64,000 nt of DNA. It comes from Takakia lepidozioides. Its lineage: Eukaryota > Streptophyta > Takakiopsida > Takakiales > Takakiaceae. Below, piece by piece: positions 59,213-64,000 of this stretch. The translations under genes and the position numbers were made by a program. The notes under the pieces were generated by a model. It was not told where the DNA came from. It did no database searches and was given only the letters and a program-made list of their open reading frames with translations. The number at the start of each line of letters is the position of its first letter. The first letter of the stretch is position 1. Location: NCBI GenBank assembly GCA_030704615.1, contig CM060731.1, forward strand, positions 72,398,756 through 72,462,755, read 5' to 3'.

Positions 59213-62200
59213 ATGCATGGGATAGGGAATTCTAGCTTGTGGGAGGGCAGTTTTGGGGTAAGATTAACAACAGGTTGGGGGCTGGTAGCTTCTATCCTCG
59301 CGTTGCTGGTGGGATATTTGGTGTATTCTCATAGGCAGTCGGAGAGAAGTTTGAAAAAAAGCCCCCCTCTCCCTCCAGGGAGCTTTGGATTGCCGTTTCT
59401 GGGGGAGAGTTTGCAGTATCTGGCAGCTTTGAGAGCCAACGATGGAATGGACTTCTTTGAAAGACGCCGCGTCAAGTATGGGCAGGTTGATTTTTGCACC
59501 TCTTTCCACGTAAAAGCTTCTCTCTCAGAACACGAAGGATACATCTTGAAGTCCGCTCACGAGCTTTCTTCTTTCTTTCACTCAAAGTGCACAAACGAGA
59601 CATTTTGGAGTCCATATGGAGTTCGTTATTTAATCGACAGTCTCTTTATACTCTCTTTTCTTTCATCTTCCTGGGGAATGTGACGATTATTTGAGTTTGA
59701 AAGTCCCTCCCACTTCCCCCCTTCTCCCTATGATGATAGTTCATGTTTTATACTGGTGTGACGAGGGATCCATGAGCTTATTTTCGCCATCACAACTTCC
59801 TCTACTTCTTTTGGCCACTTTGGCCTCCCACGATGTAATGAACTACTTTCTTCTCGTTTAAGCCAGTTCATGAATTGAGTAAATAATGCTTACATATGAT
59901 GTATTGACGACATTTGTGTTGAGCACACCACAGCTGATTCTCATTTGTGTTTTATTGCACTAACGTAACTCGAAGAAAAGTAGCCCTGGATGAGAGAGCT
60001 AGGGGTATTAGTGATGGCACGACAGTTGAGGTGGATATGATGGCATAGTATTCTTAAGCACGATGCTTCACCAGTGCTTGCTATCATCATCAACACCAGG
60101 ACACTTAACTAGAAGATGCAGATTAAATACTTCCGGACAAACCACTCTAGACAACTCTGTCCATGACCTCACTCTGATGTTGAGCATTCCACTGATCCAT
60201 ACTTTCCAAATCTCCAAGGTACTATTACATGAACTGACGGGTTGTATGTGCGAGATTGGTCTTGGCAGGTTTTCAAAACTCATTTAGTTGGACACCCTGT
60301 AGCGGTCTTGGATGCTCCTGCAGGAAACCATTTCCTGTTTAGCAATGAGAACAAGCTCGTGCAGAGTAATTGGCCTAGCTCAGTTGCCACTCTTCTTGGA
60401 CAAGGAAGCCTAGCCGTCAAATTCGGGGATGACCACAGGTACGTGCTAAATTGGGGATTCAGACATGATTACATGTTGCAGTGGCACTAACTGGAATCAG
60501 CATGGAATTTAGTCTTGAAATATGGATTACGAGATTGTGATCGAGGATAGTTATTTGCACTTCTCAGATTAAATGCTGGATCAATTGACATTGGTATGCA
60601 TGCACATGGAGAGAAGAAAGGAAGGGTGGGGGGGGAGGTCTACTTGTCCTTCTGCTCAATTACTCAGTTGCATGCTCCATTATGTAAAGGTGGGCTCTCT
60701 TGACTTGACAATTGCTGTAGACTCTAAGGGATGAATTCGTGAGTGTGAATCACGAGATTTCTATGTCTGACTTGATGGATTCAATCTACACAATTTTGCT
60801 AGAAGTTTTGGTACATTTGTGTGAAATCTAAAAGACAGACAAAGAGGAAATGAGGGCAAGTCTCACACTCTCAATGACCACAGGCGGGCCCGCCGTGTTT
60901 TCATGACCTTTCTTAGCCCCGAGGGCCTGCAAAGCTTTGTACCCAGAATGGATACAACTGCAAGATCTCATCTGGCCAAATATTGGGAGGGTGTGAAACA
61001 AATTTCTGCAGCCCCAGTGCTGAAGAACTACACCTTTTCATTGGTGGCGGATTTGTGGCTGAGCCTGGAGGAGGGTCCAGAGTTTGATGCAATGCAAGAA
61101 AACATGGAAGTTTTTGTGGACGGCATCATGCAATTACCTATTGATCTTCCAGGCACCCGCTACCACAAAGCCAATCGGGCTCGCAGTAATGTTCTAAGCA
61201 TTCTTGACCCAATAATTACACGCAGGAGGAAGGTATGGGACAATCCATCACATGAATCGAAAGAGAATGCAAGTGACCGTCAATTGAATGATCACTATCC
61301 TATGCCAGTGCTTCACTCTTGTGACTTCTTGATAGGAGTGTACACAGAGAAGTTCTGCTACGGAGCTCAGGGGTGCCAATTAAGGAATTCTAACGTAAAA
61401 CTATGTATTCCTGTATTGAATTCATTTTTGACATGTAACTGTGCAGGATCTGCAAACGGGAAAGACATCAGCGCAGCAGGATCTCCTATCAGTGTTAATC
61501 TGCACACCAGACGATATGGGGCATTTCATGACTGACACAGACATAAAAGACAACCTGTTGTTGCTCTCGTTTGCAGGCCATGACACCAGCAGTGTCACAT
61601 TGGCTGTGGTACTTAAGTATTTGGCACTAAATCCCCACTGTTTAGAGGAGTTAATCCAAGGTAATGTGACTGGAAACTAGAGTTTGATGTGCCATACATC
61701 CATAGATGTTTTCACTGACCTCTGCTTGCTGTCTCCTCGGAACCATATGGAGCAAGATGTACCCAATAGACAAAAGCTGGTCTGAGGTTTCAAGATTTTG
61801 ACTCTACCTGTGCTGAGTTCTGCAGAGCAGAGAGAGATATCTGAGCAGAAGGGAGGGGAGGCCTTGAACTGGGAGGACACTCGGCGTATGAAGTACACAT
61901 GGCGTGTTATTCAGGAATCGCTGCGGCTACAGCCCCCTGTGCAGGGGACCTTCCGCAAAGCTATGAAAGACTTTGAGTATGGTGGCTTCACCATTCCCAA
62001 GGGCTGGCTGGTAATTTACATTCCCGCTCCTTGTCTGTATCATTGTACTGGGTTGGTTCGTCTGGCTCTCAATCTAATAATCTATGGTAGTTGATCCCTG
62101 CCATGCCTGAATTTTAATCCTCGACTCTTTGTTTTGAAACTGTTCAGTTCTTTTTGCCTGCAGAGGTGTGCAATACTAAGCCATGGTGAACGTGGCCTGC

Positions 62201-62508
62201 AGATTTCGTGGACCTCATGCTGTTCCCACAAGTACCCAGAGTTTTTCCCAAATCCAGAAAAGTTTGATCCCTCCCGCTTTGAGGGTAAAGGCCCAGTCCC
62301 CTACACATACCTCCCTTTTGGAGGAGGGCCACGCACATGCCTGGGTTCTGAATTTGCCCGCACAGAGATGCTAGTGTTTCTGCATCATCTAGTCCTCCGC
62401 CATCAATGGACGCTCATTGACCCCCACGAGAAAATCAGTGTTGATCCTATGCCAGTTTTTCACAAGGGACTTCCACTGAGGATTGGCAGGAAAGAACTCG
62501 CGGGTTAA
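59213..62508 (+). CDS. Cytochrome P450, CYP85 clan, CYP716-like
   Basis: Exons 59213-59485, 60269-60438, 60884-61232, 61447-61660, 61826-62010, 62203-62508; phases close, 498 residues. The N-terminus has a membrane anchor ([18 protein letters not shown]) followed by the proline-rich hinge [15 protein letters not shown]. Core motifs: I-helix [10 protein letters not shown], ExxR as ESLR in [22 protein letters not shown], and haem-binding [10 protein letters not shown] with the axial cysteine. The spacing and [22 protein letters not shown] and [16 protein letters not shown] segments point to the CYP716/CYP85 clan. Family knowledge: an ER-bound monooxygenase; CYP716 members oxidise triterpenes or related isoprenoids, but substrate cannot be read from sequence. 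No in-frame breaks. Confidence 0.9.
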
Positions 62509-63525
62509 GTCCAGGCTGAGGTTCTCTCCCAAACCAACACATCCGTGAAGATGTGAGCCCTGTTGTAGCAATTGATGATGGTCAGGGTTTGCCAACATTG
62601 GTTACTTCAGCCTGATCATGACAGTCGACATAGAAGTATCCCACATGGGCCTCCACAATCTTCTGCACATGTAGCATATACCAAAATGATACCACACTTG
62701 CAAAGTGATTCATGACTTAGTTATTTGTTGTCTTCCCTTGATGTTGACAGTACAGGGCATAGCTTTTGAATCCAGAGTGAACTCGCTGCGAAGCAGCAAA
62801 ACTGTCACATGGATGGACTAAAGGTGTTAAGTGGTGTTACAAACTACAAGCCTGCACCTGCCAGGGGTAGCTGCTTTTGCAAACATTTCTGGGACACATA
62901 AGCTGTAATGGCTAGAGTTAAGACATGATCTCAGGATGCAACTCCAACATGACAGTTGTATAGACACGAACCGAGTAGAGCACCCATGTCACACAAAGAT
63001 GGAGTGGAAGGAAGTGAAAAAAGTAGTAGTAGATTTCCAACATTCACTATCAACCAAGCTTTCAAGCATAGAACGGTACTCACTGAGTAAATATAGTGTC
63101 CAATTGTGGTCTGCAAATGCGGATGTATGTGTAGGGTAAACTTATGGAGAATATACTAAGAAGTTACGATCAAGAAGCTTCAACCTTCCAAGAAACAAGT
63201 GCATCAAATCAAAGATATGTTCTTAAAAAATGAGAGAGCACCATCAGTTCAGTACCTTCCAGAACCCAAAGAATGCAGAGAAGTTAAATGGTCTCAATCA
63301 TAGCACGTAAAACTTGGAGAATGTCCCCCAGTCAAAAAAAACAGCCCTGCAACTGGTTTGGACTGTGTTTGTGCACTGTCATAGTTTATTGCCAGCAAAA
63401 TATTAGTAGTCCAGAGCAGGCTCATGACCAGACAATGTTGCCATGACAATAGCAAGAGAGGAGCTGTTACTGATTCAACTCTCTACAGGGAATCTCCTTT
63501 TCGGCATCATTGACAGGTCTTTTTA
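62509..63525. other. Convergent spacer between P450 and RDR fragment
   Basis: Three-prime flanks of two converging genes. Short open frames around 62931-63139 show no homology. No repeat ends seen. Confidence 0.45.
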
Positions 63526-64000
63526 TCATGCCTTCGCGGCGAGTCCAGCAGCACCTTTGATGAGGAGAAGCACGTCATATACAACCCAAGGAAAGCTCAA
63601 CAGGTGGATGTTGTTTTGCTAGCTGCAGAGTACTCACCACTGACAAGATAGTCCAGGTGGTAGGCTACATAATACCATGCAGATGCTTTCGCGAATGCAT
63701 CATCACTACTCCTGTGTGTCTCTCCCTCCTTACTCTAGTCATGACTCTTATCTATAGCCGAGCCTCCTTAGTAAGAGAGCTTATAGAGAGACGGATTTGA
63801 TCTTGGACACTCCCATGTCGTTTGCCAAACTGGCGCGACACATGCACTATGTTGCCACTCACTATCTCTGCCTCAGTTTGGATTCCATACTGGAGATTGT
63901 TGTCATGTTGTTCAAAAAGTGACCAAGGCAATGGAAAGACTCTCCCATAAACAGTGCTGAACAGTCTATGCTCAGTTACAACCAGACTTCATAGCAGAAA
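63526..64000 (-). pseudogene. RNA-dependent RNA polymerase (RDR), C-terminal end, apparently disrupted
   Basis: Minus-strand segments match the C-terminal region of plant RDRs, closest in feel to the RDR3/4/5 type: LQYGIQTEAEIVSGNIVHVS, QDQIRLSISSLTKEAR, AFAKASAWYYVAYH and LLSFPWVVYDVLLLI, ending at TGA 63528-63526. The catalytic domain lies beyond the right edge. Two faults appear within 250 bases. A TAG at 63754-63752 follows KEARL, before the next segment (63711-63638). The segment ending YLVSG is only about 40 bases from LLSFPW in another frame, with no intron of workable length or phase. Two faults suggest a pseudogene; two sequencing errors or an unusual splice pattern are the alternatives. 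Family knowledge: RDRs copy RNA into double strands for small-RNA silencing. Confidence 0.65.

Noticed and set aside
1-64000. CRISPR array, bacterial operon, integrated phage or organelle DNA
   Set aside because: All recognised genes are nuclear plant genes with introns; no regularly spaced repeats with unique spacers, Shine-Dalgarno-linked gene clusters or organelle genes are present.

Overview
The window is nuclear DNA from a land plant. The genes are interrupted by GT-AG introns of about 100 to 1,500 bases, have plant-specific families among them (KIN-12 kinesin, DUF4057, APUM-type Pumilio, CYP85-clan P450, RDR) and are separated by short retroposons and miniature DNA transposons. One gene points to a plant with swimming sperm (bryophyte, lycophyte, fern, or at most a cycad/Ginkgo-type seed plant): a recognisable homologue of IQUB, a radial-spoke protein of motile cilia, which flowering plants have no use for. 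I cannot name the species.

Layout, left to right: the 3' end of a phragmoplast-type KIN-12 kinesin (+, to 2466); a DUF4057 / Jupiter-like protein (-, 7851 to 4056); a single-exon FRA10AC1 homologue (+, 11484-12275); an NRAMP metal transporter (-, 18930 to 13765); a 4.3 kb transposon-rich spacer (19-23.3 kb); a TTI2-like ARM-repeat protein with at least 12 exons (+, 23298 to 29710 or 29909); a repeat-bearing spacer (30-35 kb); a CCCH-plus-PUF Pumilio protein (+, 35231-40495); a gene-free spacer (40.5-45.8 kb); a SOUL haem-binding protein (+, 45816-46692); the IQUB homologue (-, 51998 to 47280); a possible unknown gene (-, 53318 to 52428); an AT-rich, gene-poor stretch ending in a tandem array (53.3-59.2 kb); a CYP716-like P450 (+, 59213-62508); and the C-terminal end of an RNA-dependent RNA polymerase (-, from the window edge to 63526) that looks broken.

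Exon joins were worked out by hand, requiring GT/AG borders, reading-frame phase and family similarity to agree. For the TTI2-like, Pumilio, P450, IQUB, SOUL and kinesin genes every phase closes, except for one base in the TTI2-like gene that looks like a frameshift. The genes do not form an operon or pathway; they are independent housekeeping and specialised genes.

The most interesting non-genic signal is a family of three 81-91 bp insertions (19872-19962, 20181-20261, 48709-48793). Each is flanked by its own different 12-13 bp direct repeat, which is the mark of retroposition, but they are far shorter than normal SINEs and lack an obvious tRNA promoter. Two separate tRNA-like SINE families, a MULE-type MITE with a 9 bp target duplication, a TTAA-flanked MITE, and an intronic repeat shared between the NRAMP and IQUB genes are also present.
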